Positions 7,338 through 14,493 of a stretch of 14,589 nucleotides of DNA are shown one piece after another. Positions within the stretch are counted from its first letter, which is position 1; each line of letters opens with the position of its first letter. Below the pieces are notes generated by a model. It did not search any database. It was not told the DNA's origin and saw only the letters and a list, made by a program, of their open reading frames with translations. Both the position numbers and the translations under genes were made by a program. Origin of the DNA: Anaerolineae bacterium (GTDB taxonomy: Bacteria; Chloroflexota; Anaerolineae; Aggregatilineales; UBA3940); NCBI GenBank assembly GCA_016926985.1, contig JAFGNO010000004.1:1-14589 (forward strand), written 5' to 3'.

Positions 7338-9474
7338 CCTCAAAAACAGACCGGTTCCTGTTCCCATAATCAGCAGTCGCTCATTGTGTCTGGCATCTGC
7401 CATCGTGTCCGGACTGCTCTTTGCCACCGGCTGCGGCTCTATTGGGGAGACAGCTGTCTCTCCAGAGCTCACGCTGGGGACCGGAGAGGGAACAGCATCG
7501 CCCGCACCGGATCCCCTGCCTTCCCCGACTGGGCCGCCAGCACGAGAACTGGTCATAGCAGATATTATCTGGCCGCTTCCTGCTGACCTGTATTACATTG
7601 AAGACGATGGCAGAATCTGGTACCAACCCCGGGCAGGTGATGAGACGGCTTCTATTCCCATTTCGCCACACAATGAACAGGTGCTCGATTTCAGTCTGGC
7701 TCCCGGCGGAGACTGGGTAATCTACCGCACTGACGGCGAGGTAATGATCTCAACCCGGAACGGTCTGCAGCAGCGGACTGTATTCCGTGACTCACTGTTT
7801 GGTTCCATACCAGTTCCCCCCGCCGGTAACCCACGATCGGTAGCCTGGGCTCCTGACGGCAGCAGACTGGCCTATGCAACGCCTGGTGGCTTTCATGTGC
7901 TGCTGCCATCTGCCGACAGCAGCGATGGGGTTCTGCTTTATCCCATATCCGAAGCCGGGGTCAGCGGCATCAGCTGGTCCCCAGGCTCGACCTGGATACT
8001 GGTTTACCGGGACGATAATACCTCGGCACTTTACAATACAGACCCACTGGGTAAATGGGTGGAACTGGGCATCCTGTCTGGACATACATGGCTGTCTGAC
8101 GGGCGGCTTGCCTTTGCACCGGCTGAAGGCGGCCTGGCCCTGCTGACACCGGGCGATATCGACTCGCGTGTGTTTATCCTTCCCCAGGACAGATATGTTA
8201 CCGTCCCTTGTGAGCGATCCGACAGGATGCTTGCCTTTTTTGTCCATACCGAGCGCGCCGCGCCCGGAGTTCTCTATACAGCCAACCCATTTGACCTGAG
8301 CTTCGGCGTCGCCAGCAATCTCGCCCTTGATACAGCCAATCTGATCTGGGATCCCGCCGGAACTTACCTGCTTGGTGTTGAGGGGGAACCCGGCTCACTG
8401 ATCATCATTGACCCGGCTGCCGGGACAAAAACCCATCTGGGAGCCGACCACCATTCGACTGTCCCCGGCTGGGGCAGCAGGCCTCCAGAATACATTGGCG
8501 GACTGAGCATGTCATCCGGGCTGTTCTTTCTGGCGCCCCAGGCAGGGGTCATGCAGATATGGCGCCTGCCAACCAACGGCGATGCCCCGGAACCTATCAC
8601 GTCAGCATCCAGCCCGGTCGCGAGTTTCAGCGTCTCCTGGAATGGGACACAGATTGCGTTCAGCAGCGGGGAAAGCCTGTGGAGGATGGTTCTTAACTCA
8701 ACAGACCTTTCTGAGGTTGTGTCTCTCTCTGGAGAAGACAATCAGGGTAGAGCAACGCCAGCATTTTCGCCCTCAGGCAGACAGATTGCTTATGCTGATA
8801 ACGGCATCAAAATCATCGATCTGGACAGTGGGGAGGTATCTTCTATCCTGCCGGATGGCCTTGCCGGCGGTGGCACGCCGGTAACGTATAATCATCCACG
8901 CTGGTCTGCTGACGGGGAATGGCTGCTGGTGCGCGCTTCTTATACGCAGGGAGCCGATCAGGTGTTTATCCCTGTTGTGGACCGTCCCGGTCGCGAGAAT
9001 GCTCCCATCCCGCTGAACCTGTTTGACACTGATGGCAGATGGATCAGCGGGATTTCGGCGCTGGCTTTTGGAAGAGGCAGCGCTGCAGAAGAAGCGATGC
9101 TGGCGCTGGTTCAGCCGGGCAATCCCAGCACAGAAACCCGGCTTTTGTCAGCCCCTGTTCTGGACGCCCGGCAAAGGCAGGACGGTAAAATCGCTTTCCT
9201 CCAAGCGCCGCCTGCTGGAATAGGGGGGCCAACAACCTTTCGCCTGGCCAGCATCTTGCCGAATGCCACTTATTACGCGTTTGAGACGCCAGTTTTCGTT
9301 CTCGAGGAACCGGTGCTCTCGCCTGACACGCGCTATATAGCCGGGTTGATCAACACGAGCCAGAACAATGAAAGGTCCTTAACCGGGCAGCTTGTTATTA
9401 TTGATCTTGCCACTGAAACAATCTATGCCATTGAGGGCATAACCGGCGCCTATAATCTGGTCTGGGAACCCTGA
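7330..9474 (+). CDS. Lipoprotein with TolB/WD40-like beta-propeller repeats
   Basis: A 714-residue predicted surface lipoprotein. From the ATG at 7330 the N-terminus has a basic start, a hydrophobic segment and a lipobox ending in Cys35 (LLFATGC), then a Ser/Pro/Thr-rich linker to about 72. The rest is built of beta-propeller-type repeats of the WD40-like/PD40 kind: VAWAPDGSRLAYATPGG near 171-187, ISWSPGSTWILVYRDDN near 214-230, PAFSPSGRQIAYADNGIKII near 477-496, and PRWSADGEWLLVRAS near 523-537. No protease or other catalytic domain follows, unlike DPP-IV-type proteins. An open frame extends back to 7150, but that start would hide the signal peptide and overlap the selenoprotein throughout. 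The start overlaps the selenoprotein stop by 8 nt with no strong ribosome site, suggesting coupling. The likely role is protein or ligand binding at the cell surface; the partner is unknown. Confidence 0.85.
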   Translation: MADLKNRPVPVPIISSRSLCLASAIVSGLLFATGCGSIGETAVSPELTLGTGEGTASPAPDPLPSPTGPPARELVIADIIWPLPADLYYIEDDGRIWYQPRAGDETASIPISPHNEQVLDFSLAPGGDWVIYRTDGEVMISTRNGLQQRTVFRDSLFGSIPVPPAGNPRSVAWAPDGSRLAYATPGGFHVLLPSADSSDGVLLYPISEAGVSGISWSPGSTWILVYRDDNTSALYNTDPLGKWVELGILSGHTWLSDGRLAFAPAEGGLALLTPGDIDSRVFILPQDRYVTVPCERSDRMLAFFVHTERAAPGVLYTANPFDLSFGVASNLALDTANLIWDPAGTYLLGVEGEPGSLIIIDPAAGTKTHLGADHHSTVPGWGSRPPEYIGGLSMSSGLFFLAPQAGVMQIWRLPTNGDAPEPITSASSPVASFSVSWNGTQIAFSSGESLWRMVLNSTDLSEVVSLSGEDNQGRATPAFSPSGRQIAYADNGIKIIDLDSGEVSSILPDGLAGGGTPVTYNHPRWSADGEWLLVRASYTQGADQVFIPVVDRPGRENAPIPLNLFDTDGRWISGISALAFGRGSAAEEAMLALVQPGNPSTETRLLSAPVLDARQRQDGKIAFLQAPPAGIGGPTTFRLASILPNATYYAFETPVFVLEEPVLSPDTRYIAGLINTSQNNERSLTGQLVIIDLATETIYAIEGITGAYNLVWEP

Positions 9475-9534
9475 CCCCTGGGAACTCTGCAAGCCATCCC
9501 GGCGTCTTATCTTAAAGAGCTAATCAAGGAAAAG

Positions 9535-10341
9535 ATGCCAATGAGTGAATCGCTATCTCCCGAAGAGAAAGACCGACTGGCTTCACTGCGCCCCTCCGAA
9601 TTGCCTCCCGGCGAATCCCTGAAAGCACCAGCAACCTGGCCCTGGGTAATGGCCGGCTTTATCGTGCTGCTTGCCTTTGTTTCCGGGGCCATTGCAGGTT
9701 ACTTTGGTGGCAGGATAGTTGAGCGACAGCGCCAGTCTGAGCATCAATACGAAGATATTTACTGGTACCTGGGTGCAAATATTATTGGTGATGACAACGG
9801 CGCAATCCTGGATGCCGTCTACCCAATAGGGCCTTCAGGCCTGGCCGGGCTGCGTGATGGCGACCGTATCGCTGCTATTGATGACCAGGCAGTGGAAGAC
9901 CAGGATGACGCACGCCGCATTATCCTGGAATATGATCCCGGCGAGAGCATACTGGTGCTGGTCGAACGTGACCATCGCTATCAGCAATTTTCGGTGACTC
10001 TTGGGCTGATACTGGCATATCCTGAGGCCACGACAATCACCCCGGCAGCCAATCTGGCCCAGAATGAGGCCCGGCTGGGTATTTACTACCGCATGGTCAA
10101 GCCGGATGACCCCTTTACCGCAGAGAACGGTGCAATGCTGATCAGCTTCCTGGGTGATGGGACGCCGGCAGAGGCATCAGGGCTCCGCCCCGGCGACATC
10201 ATCACCCAGGTGAACCATATCTCCCTGACCCTGGACTATACACTCAGCGAAGCACTTGTTGAATCCGGTGCCGGTCAGACCATAAACCTGACGGTCGACC
10301 GATCTGGAGAAGTCTTTACCGTGCAGCTAGTCCTCCACTGA
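9535..10341 (+). CDS. Membrane-anchored protein with two PDZ domains, no protease domain
   Basis: A 268-residue protein with a short cytoplasmic N-terminus, one membrane segment at about 35-58 (WPWVMAGFIVLLAFVSGAIA) and two extracytoplasmic PDZ-like domains. PDZ1 is at about 78-160, with carboxylate-loop region YLGANI and the core PIGPSGLAGLRDGDRIAAID. PDZ2 is at about 179-268, with RLGIYY and the core GTPAEASGLRPGDIITQVNH. The C-termini of HtrA-type proteases look like this, but no trypsin-like catalytic domain is present, so it is probably a scaffold or a regulator that binds peptide termini. The start could be the ATG at 9535 or at 9541; AAGGA at 9526-9530 lies 4 or 10 nt before them. It follows the beta-propeller gene by 60 nt without a visible terminator, so co-transcription is likely. 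Its last 15 bp overlap the end of the convergent MFS gene. Confidence 0.82.
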   Translation: MPMSESLSPEEKDRLASLRPSELPPGESLKAPATWPWVMAGFIVLLAFVSGAIAGYFGGRIVERQRQSEHQYEDIYWYLGANIIGDDNGAILDAVYPIGPSGLAGLRDGDRIAAIDDQAVEDQDDARRIILEYDPGESILVLVERDHRYQQFSVTLGLILAYPEATTITPAANLAQNEARLGIYYRMVKPDDPFTAENGAMLISFLGDGTPAEASGLRPGDIITQVNHISLTLDYTLSEALVESGAGQTINLTVDRSGEVFTVQLVLH

Positions 10342-12378
10342 CGTTTGTTCGCTTGCCAAAGCTGCCGCCAGAAGCCGCGCATCCTCCTCTTGTGCGACCC
10401 GGCGTCCCTCATCTGCATCGACACGGGTGAGCAGGAAAATGCCTGCCACAAAGAAGATGATCAGGCTCAGAATCGCGGGCCGGCTGTTGGCCAAAAGCGC
10501 CCCGGCTGCTGCAAACAGGATCGGGCCAAGGATCGCCGAGAATTTCTCCATGATCCCAAACAGGCCAAAGAACTCCCCGCTTTTGGCTGCCGGCGACATG
10601 CTCGCATAAAGGCTCCTGCTCAATGCCTGGCTGCCTCCCTGAACAATGGCAACCATCCAGGCCAGGAACCAGAACTCGATGGTTGAATCCAGGAAGAACC
10701 CCCATACAGCGATCACCGCATAGACAATCAGAGCCAGCATGATGCTGCGCTTGGTATCCAGTTTTTCGGCCAGCTTCGCAAACAATGGGCGGCCCAGCAG
10801 CGCAGCGAGACCCATGCATAGCACCTCGGTTCCCAGGATCAGCAGGATAATTGTCAGAAGGTTATTCTGCCGAACCGGCGGGAGCACCTCAGCCCCTGCC
10901 ACGGTCATCAAGCTGCCATCGGTGTTTTGCAGTGTAAGCACATGCTCACCGGGTTCTCCGGCGGTGAAGGTCTCCATTTCCCCGTAGCGAACCGTATCAC
11001 TGAATCCGTCCAGGCGAACAGGCTCCCCATCGTCATCCAGAAGGGATTCGCCATCCAGGAGTACGGCCCACGATCCATGATCGGGCCCGACGCTGTAGGT
11101 AATATCCACTTCCTGACCGTTAAACGCGAAATCGTAGGATGCGCCAGCCTCGTCTGTCCGTTTATAAGTTACATCCTCCAGCGGATCGCCAAAGAACGTA
11201 TTCACGAATTCAATAAACCCACCACCGCTCAGCGCTTCGGCAGGAATGACCTCATCCGTCCAGCCTCCTGAATACGAAAAGCTGGGCGAATCGGCCAGGT
11301 ACACCCCTTCACCGACATAATCGCCTGTGGCCACATAAGGCTCAGGTTTGTCTCCGGTAATATCTGCCGGCAGCAGGTAGCGTCCGCCCAGCGCAACGAG
11401 GGGTAGCGCGATGATGTTAAACACCACAAACGCGAGGAACTGGGGACGATTGCGGGTATCTTTGCTGGGGATGCGTCCAAAGATCAGGCTGAATGGTATG
11501 CCCACAAACTGGACCAGTAGCAGGGCAAGGATCAATTCAATATCCCCAAATCCCAGTTCGCTGCCATAGATGACGGCGACGCCGATGATCGTCCCGATCC
11601 CATCGTTATAGATCAGAAACGTGACAAGGAATTTAAACAACTCCCGGTAGCGCCGGATGTCTTTCATCGTCGCCCATATCTGGGAGAAACTGGCTGACAG
11701 GACAGTCTCACCGGCAGCCAGCTTACGTACAATCCCCGGGGGTTCGGGTACCCGGCGGAGGACGGGTATGGAGAACACCGCCCACCAGATCGCAACGCTC
11801 AGCAGCGACAGGCGCGACCCGGCATAGTCGAAAAAGTCTGGGACGAGCTGGATCATAGCCACATTGATGGCCAGCAGCAGCCCGCCACCCAGGTAGCCAA
11901 GCGCATATCCCTGCGTGGACACCTTGTCCCGGTCTTCTTCGCGGGCCACATGCGGCAGAAGCGCATCGTAGAACACATTGGCGCCGGTAAACCCAATCCG
12001 GGCAAAAATGAAGAGAATGGAGGCCAGCAGCCAATCCCCGGTGGACACCAGCACCAAAAGCCCGGTGGCCACAATGCCAATCCCGGCAAATAGCGAGAGA
12101 AAGCGCTTTTTGCCCCGCATGACATCGGAGATGGTCCCCAGGATTGGTGACAAAATCGCCACAATGAACAGTGAGATGCTCAATCCCATACTCCAGAGCG
12201 ATGTGGCTGCTGCTTCGCTGGGCAGGGTAGCGCCGGCTACCTGGCTGTAATAAACCGGTAAAACCGCTGCCAGGATGGTGGTGGCAAACGCGGAATTGGC
12301 CCAGTCATACATCGTCCAGGCCCTGATACGACGTTTGTATTCTTTCTCGTTAACAGCCGAGTCATTCTTTAAACTCAT
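10327..12378 (-). CDS. MFS transporter of the UMF1/Atg22 type with a large extracytoplasmic insert
   Basis: A 683-residue major facilitator protein; family members are usually 400-450. The N-terminus has the UMF1 signature WTMYDWANSAFATTI at 21-35, then GTISDVMRGKKR at 81-92. YNDGIGTIIGVAVIYG at 257-272 and GGSQALSRSLYASMSP at 581-596 are also family hallmarks, as is EFFGLFGIMEKFSAILGP at 602-619. I count about 14 hydrophobic helices. Two of them, about 313-332 and 507-528, flank a hydrophilic stretch at 338-505 that should lie outside the cell. The cytoplasmic C-terminus ends in a charged, Ala-rich tail. UMF1 proteins are putative effluxers; the substrate is unknown. The ATG at 12378 is preceded by GGAGGG at short spacing. 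Its 3' end overlaps the PDZ gene by 15 bp tail to tail. Confidence 0.9.
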   Translation of the reverse strand: MSLKNDSAVNEKEYKRRIRAWTMYDWANSAFATTILAAVLPVYYSQVAGATLPSEAAATSLWSMGLSISLFIVAILSPILGTISDVMRGKKRFLSLFAGIGIVATGLLVLVSTGDWLLASILFIFARIGFTGANVFYDALLPHVAREEDRDKVSTQGYALGYLGGGLLLAINVAMIQLVPDFFDYAGSRLSLLSVAIWWAVFSIPVLRRVPEPPGIVRKLAAGETVLSASFSQIWATMKDIRRYRELFKFLVTFLIYNDGIGTIIGVAVIYGSELGFGDIELILALLLVQFVGIPFSLIFGRIPSKDTRNRPQFLAFVVFNIIALPLVALGGRYLLPADITGDKPEPYVATGDYVGEGVYLADSPSFSYSGGWTDEVIPAEALSGGGFIEFVNTFFGDPLEDVTYKRTDEAGASYDFAFNGQEVDITYSVGPDHGSWAVLLDGESLLDDDGEPVRLDGFSDTVRYGEMETFTAGEPGEHVLTLQNTDGSLMTVAGAEVLPPVRQNNLLTIILLILGTEVLCMGLAALLGRPLFAKLAEKLDTKRSIMLALIVYAVIAVWGFFLDSTIEFWFLAWMVAIVQGGSQALSRSLYASMSPAAKSGEFFGLFGIMEKFSAILGPILFAAAGALLANSRPAILSLIIFFVAGIFLLTRVDADEGRRVAQEEDARLLAAALASEQTSVED
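10864..11367 (-). other. Extracytoplasmic beta-sandwich-like insert of the MFS transporter
   Basis: Residues about 338-505 are hydrophilic, acidic and free of helices. The part at 367-373, FSYSGGW, and the run at 412-442 (GASYDFAFNGQEVDITYSV, then GPDHGSWAVLLDG) match the pattern of galactose-binding/CBM-like jelly-roll domains in secreted proteins. In those, an aGAs-x-sFtFtGt strand is followed by a hGsa-x-V-x-lDG turn. GEHVLTLQNTDGS at 477-489 fits the closing G-x-HtLtl strand. The even number of extra flanking helices keeps the transporter's topology. The domain assignment is by pattern only. Confidence 0.65.
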
Positions 12379-12446
12379 GATCCCTCCAGACGGAAATGCG
12401 CCTCTTTTACTGGCTTCCTCGCGGTATATGGTGCAACCCAGCAGTT

Positions 12447-12475
12447 ATTATCAGGCAAAACGCTTAAACTACCAA
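12447..12475 (-). promoter_or_regulatory. Promoter of the MFS transporter gene
   Basis: On the minus strand TTGGTA (12475-12470) and GATAAT (12452-12447) are separated by exactly 17 nt, a good sigma-70-like match. The predicted start near 12440 leaves a leader of about 62 nt before the ATG at 12378. This is the best-matched promoter in the window. Confidence 0.6.
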
Positions 12476-12518
12476 CCTGCATAAACAACTACTCGTGCAG
12501 GTGTTTCCATCAGGCTAT

Positions 12519-12546
12519 TTGCTGCATGGGCGAACTCGCTTACACT
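12519..12546 (+). promoter_or_regulatory. Possible promoter of the FGE-fold protein gene
   Basis: TTGCTG and TACACT are separated by 16 nt, about 46 nt before the ATG at 12593. Together with the minus-strand promoter at 12447-12475 it makes the 214-bp gap between the two divergent genes a two-way promoter region. Pattern match only. Confidence 0.45.
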
Positions 12547-12592
12547 AAACGCTCAACCGGTGGATGATTAAAGAAATGCGGGAGTGTTCCAA

Positions 12593-13507
12593 ATGACTGA
12601 AGATAGAGACCCTGTTGCCCAGGCCGGGCGAAATGTCCTGGGGACGATTATCAGATGGGGGATCGCCCTGGCCCTGCTTGCCGTGCTGATCTGGTTTGCT
12701 GGCCCTCCCCTCTTTCAGATGGCGAGTGAGTGGATAGGCAGACAGCTATCCGGCGAGACACTGAGTGCAGCGCCGACCCCAACCCCCACCATGCCACCCC
12801 CTACACCCACCAGTCTCCCGGACTGGGTTGAGATTCGCCAGAATGACGACTGGACACCGGTCATCGATTATTTTGGCGGCGTTGCCATGGCAAAGGTGCC
12901 GCCGGGATGTTTCATGATGGGGAGCCACGATGATCCTGACGAGGAGCCCCCACATCAGGTTTGTTTTGAAAACGCTTACTGGATCGATGTGCTTGAGGTC
13001 ACTAACCAGCAATACGGCGATCACGGGACTTGGGATGAACCGGATGTTCCTCGCGAACTGGTAACCTTTGAGATGGCCCTCCTGCATTGCATGAGAAGAG
13101 GAGCACGCCTGCCAAGCGAAGCAGAATGGGAATACGCAGCCCGCGGCCCTGATGGCCTGATCTATCCCTGGGGTAATGCGTTTGACCCAGACCTTGTGGT
13201 TTACGGGGAGACATCGCGAGATCGCACCAATGCAGCAGGGAACCATCCCGCCGGCGCATCCTGGGTTGGCGCACAGGACATGAGCGGCAGCATCTGGGAA
13301 TGGACAAGCTCACTCTATATGCCCTATCCCTATGATCCATTGGATGGTCGTGAGATCAGCTTTGATGAAGACAGCACCACAGCACGAGTCATGCGCGGCG
13401 GGTCGTGGGGGAGTGTTGAATATCTGGTTCGTGCCTCTGCCCGCGCACAGGAGGACCCATCCACCGCGTCTTTCCACGACGGGTTCCGATGCGCCAGAGA
13501 TGATTGA
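12593..13507 (+). CDS. Membrane-anchored SUMF1/FGE-fold protein lacking the catalytic cysteines
   Basis: A 304-residue protein with one membrane segment at about 18-42, a Pro/Thr-rich linker (AAPTPTPTMPPPTPTSLP, 59-76) and an extracytoplasmic formylglycine-generating-enzyme-type domain at about 88-304. Family hallmarks are present: VPPGCFMMGS (102-111), IDVLEVTNQQY (131-141), GARLPSEAEWEYAARGPDG (170-188), YPWGN (191-195), GSIWEWTSS (232-240), RVMRGGSW (265-272) and GFRCA (297-301). After RGGSW, true FGE has a CxxxxC pair; here the residues are GSVEYL, so formylglycine formation is unlikely. The stretch between VTNQQY and GARLPSE is also shorter than usual. It may be a binding or structural module, as in many noncatalytic SUMF1-like proteins. 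The ATG at 12593, with GGGAG 8 nt before it, is preferred over the GTG at 12584. No sulfatase gene is nearby. Confidence 0.87.
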   Translation: MTEDRDPVAQAGRNVLGTIIRWGIALALLAVLIWFAGPPLFQMASEWIGRQLSGETLSAAPTPTPTMPPPTPTSLPDWVEIRQNDDWTPVIDYFGGVAMAKVPPGCFMMGSHDDPDEEPPHQVCFENAYWIDVLEVTNQQYGDHGTWDEPDVPRELVTFEMALLHCMRRGARLPSEAEWEYAARGPDGLIYPWGNAFDPDLVVYGETSRDRTNAAGNHPAGASWVGAQDMSGSIWEWTSSLYMPYPYDPLDGREISFDEDSTTARVMRGGSWGSVEYLVRASARAQEDPSTASFHDGFRCARDD

Positions 13508-13514
13508 TAACAAA

Positions 13515-13546
13515 GAAACAAGCCGCGTCAGTGCGCGGCTTGTTTC
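13515..13546. terminator. Bidirectional intrinsic terminator
   Basis: A perfect 13-bp inverted repeat (GAAACAAGCCGCG / CGCGGCTTGTTTC) encloses the loop TCAGTG. It lies between the convergent ends of the FGE-fold gene (stop at 13507) and the small basic protein gene (stop at 13564). The GC-rich core with A/T-rich flanks gives a U-rich tail in both directions, somewhat better on the minus strand (TTTCTTTG). Confidence 0.85.
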
Positions 13547-13563
13547 CACTTCCAGACTTCTGT

Positions 13564-13749
13564 CTATTTCTTGAAGGCGTCGTAATCGGACTTCTTGCAG
13601 AAACGGGTCAGTTTGCGGCCATCATCCGTCTTGGCTGTATAAGCATAGCGAACCTGGCCATTCTTCTGCTTGAACTCAACTACCTGAACCTTATCCTTAG
13701 GAATTTTCACCTTCTTACGAGTCTTGACATCATAGAATTCGATTGACAT
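13564..13749 (-). CDS. Small, highly basic conserved-looking protein of unknown function
   Basis: A 61-residue protein with 18 Lys/Arg against 8 Asp/Glu, alternating polar and hydrophobic residues that suggest a small beta-rich fold, and no signal peptide or membrane segment. It begins MSIEFYDVKTRKKVKIP and has a single cysteine (RFCKK, residue 51). I do not recognise the family with certainty. The signals of expression are strong: AAAGGAGA before the ATG, a plausible promoter, a strong terminator, and codons biased to those of highly expressed genes (11 of 14 Lys are AAG; all Arg are CGC or CGT). The charge and size would fit nucleic-acid or ribosome binding, but that is inference. The upstream region holds a perfect inverted repeat just after the predicted transcription start. 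Confidence 0.85.
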   Translation of the reverse strand: MSIEFYDVKTRKKVKIPKDKVQVVEFKQKNGQVRYAYTAKTDDGRKLTRFCKKSDYDAFKK

Positions 13750-13778
13750 AGACTTTCTCCTTTTGAGACAGAGTTGTT

Positions 13779-13793
13779 AGTACATATTGTACT
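13779..13793. promoter_or_regulatory. Inverted repeat, candidate operator of the small basic protein gene
   Basis: AGTACA-TAT-TGTACT is a perfect 6-bp inverted repeat with a 3-nt centre. It lies about 30 nt before the ATG at 13749 and just downstream of the predicted start of transcription, a classic position for repression. The cognate regulator is not in the window. Confidence 0.45.
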
Positions 13794-13803
13794 CACTATT
13801 ACA

Positions 13804-13833
13804 TTTATATACTAGTTTTCCTGTACAAAGCAA
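13804..13833 (-). promoter_or_regulatory. Possible promoter of the small basic protein gene
   Basis: On the minus strand TTGCTT (13833-13828) and TATAAA (13809-13804) are 18 nt apart, in an AT-rich stretch. The predicted start near 13797 leaves a leader of about 48 nt. Other pairings are possible here. Confidence 0.4.
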
Positions 13834-13871
13834 GCCCCAAATGCGTATTTGTGCACATTTGTTCTTATAAT

Positions 13872-13893
13872 AAGGTCAAATTAAGGTCGAATT
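13872..13893. repeat. Tandem 11-bp repeat upstream of the small basic protein gene
   Basis: AAGGTCAAATT is followed immediately by AAGGTCGAATT, one mismatch in 11. It lies 7 nt beyond the end of nfuA, in an AT-rich gap that also holds GCACATTTGT (13853-13862). It could be a tandem regulator site; nothing identifies the regulator. Confidence 0.45.
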
Positions 13894-13899
13894 TGCGCT

Positions 13900-14493
13900 C
13901 TATTCCGCCAGAGGCGAGGGCCCGCTCTCGCCTTGCTGGTAGTAAGAAATTGTCCCCTGGGTATGGTCTGTCAGGTCCACTACCTGCGCAATTTGGGGGA
14001 CAGCCTCCTTGATCCGCCGCTCAACGCCCGTTTTCAGCGTAACCCCCGCAGCACCACATCCCTGGCAGCCACCATTCATCCGGATATACACAATACCATC
14101 CCTGACATCAACGAGAGTGACAGAACCACCATGAAGGGCCAATGCAGGGTTAATCTGATCCACTACAACACCTGCGACAGCCCGGGCTGTCGCATCTGTC
14201 CATACTGGATTGGGATTGTCAATCTTGAATCCACCCTGCCCAACCCCCGTGAAGTCTATCACTGCCCCATGCAGATATGCAGCGCTTTCCGGGTCAACAA
14301 ACACATCAAAGGCACCCATCTCGATCACAATATCTTCCTCAGCCCGGGTGGCAGTTTCAACTGAACGAAACTCATACAGGAAGTTTTCGGTATCCCGCCC
14401 AACAATCCTGAGCCGGATGGCAAAGACTTCCTGGTTCTTGGCTTTTAAGATTTCGGCCAGCTTCTGCCGGGCTTTGGGGGTAATTGATAGCAT
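13900..14493 (-). CDS. nfuA: Fe-S cluster carrier NfuA
   Basis: A 197-residue iron-sulfur carrier, close to the 191 of E. coli NfuA. The N-terminal part (about 1-93) is a degenerate A-type (IscA/HesB-like) domain. It begins MLSITPKARQKLAEIL and contains DIVIEMGAFDVFVDPES near 54-70 and IDFTGVGQGGFKIDNPN near 79-95, without the A-type cysteines, as in true NfuA. The C-terminal Nfu domain (about 98-178) has INPALALHGGSV at 114-125 and the cluster-binding NGGCQGCGAAGVTLKTG, with Cys143 and Cys146. Two such CxxC motifs in a dimer hold a [4Fe-4S] cluster for delivery to target enzymes. The ATG at 14493 has AGG 9 nt upstream. A gap of 150 nt separates it from the small basic protein gene, which appears to have its own promoter. 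No isc or suf gene is in the window. Confidence 0.95.
   Translation of the reverse strand: MLSITPKARQKLAEILKAKNQEVFAIRLRIVGRDTENFLYEFRSVETATRAEEDIVIEMGAFDVFVDPESAAYLHGAVIDFTGVGQGGFKIDNPNPVWTDATARAVAGVVVDQINPALALHGGSVTLVDVRDGIVYIRMNGGCQGCGAAGVTLKTGVERRIKEAVPQIAQVVDLTDHTQGTISYYQQGESGPSPLAE

Noticed and set aside
7150..9474. Long plus-strand frame taken from a GTG at 7150 as one 774-residue protein
   Set aside because: The first 60 residues have no ribosome site and overlap the Rdx gene in another frame. The ATG at 7330 gives a clear lipoprotein signal peptide.
12584..13507. GTG at 12584 as start of the FGE-fold protein
   Set aside because: The GGGAG ribosome site overlaps this codon and is correctly spaced for the ATG at 12593.
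13515..13546. Inverted repeat as an insertion-sequence end or attachment site
   Set aside because: It is a single compact hairpin between two convergent stop codons, has no transposase nearby, and fits an intrinsic terminator.
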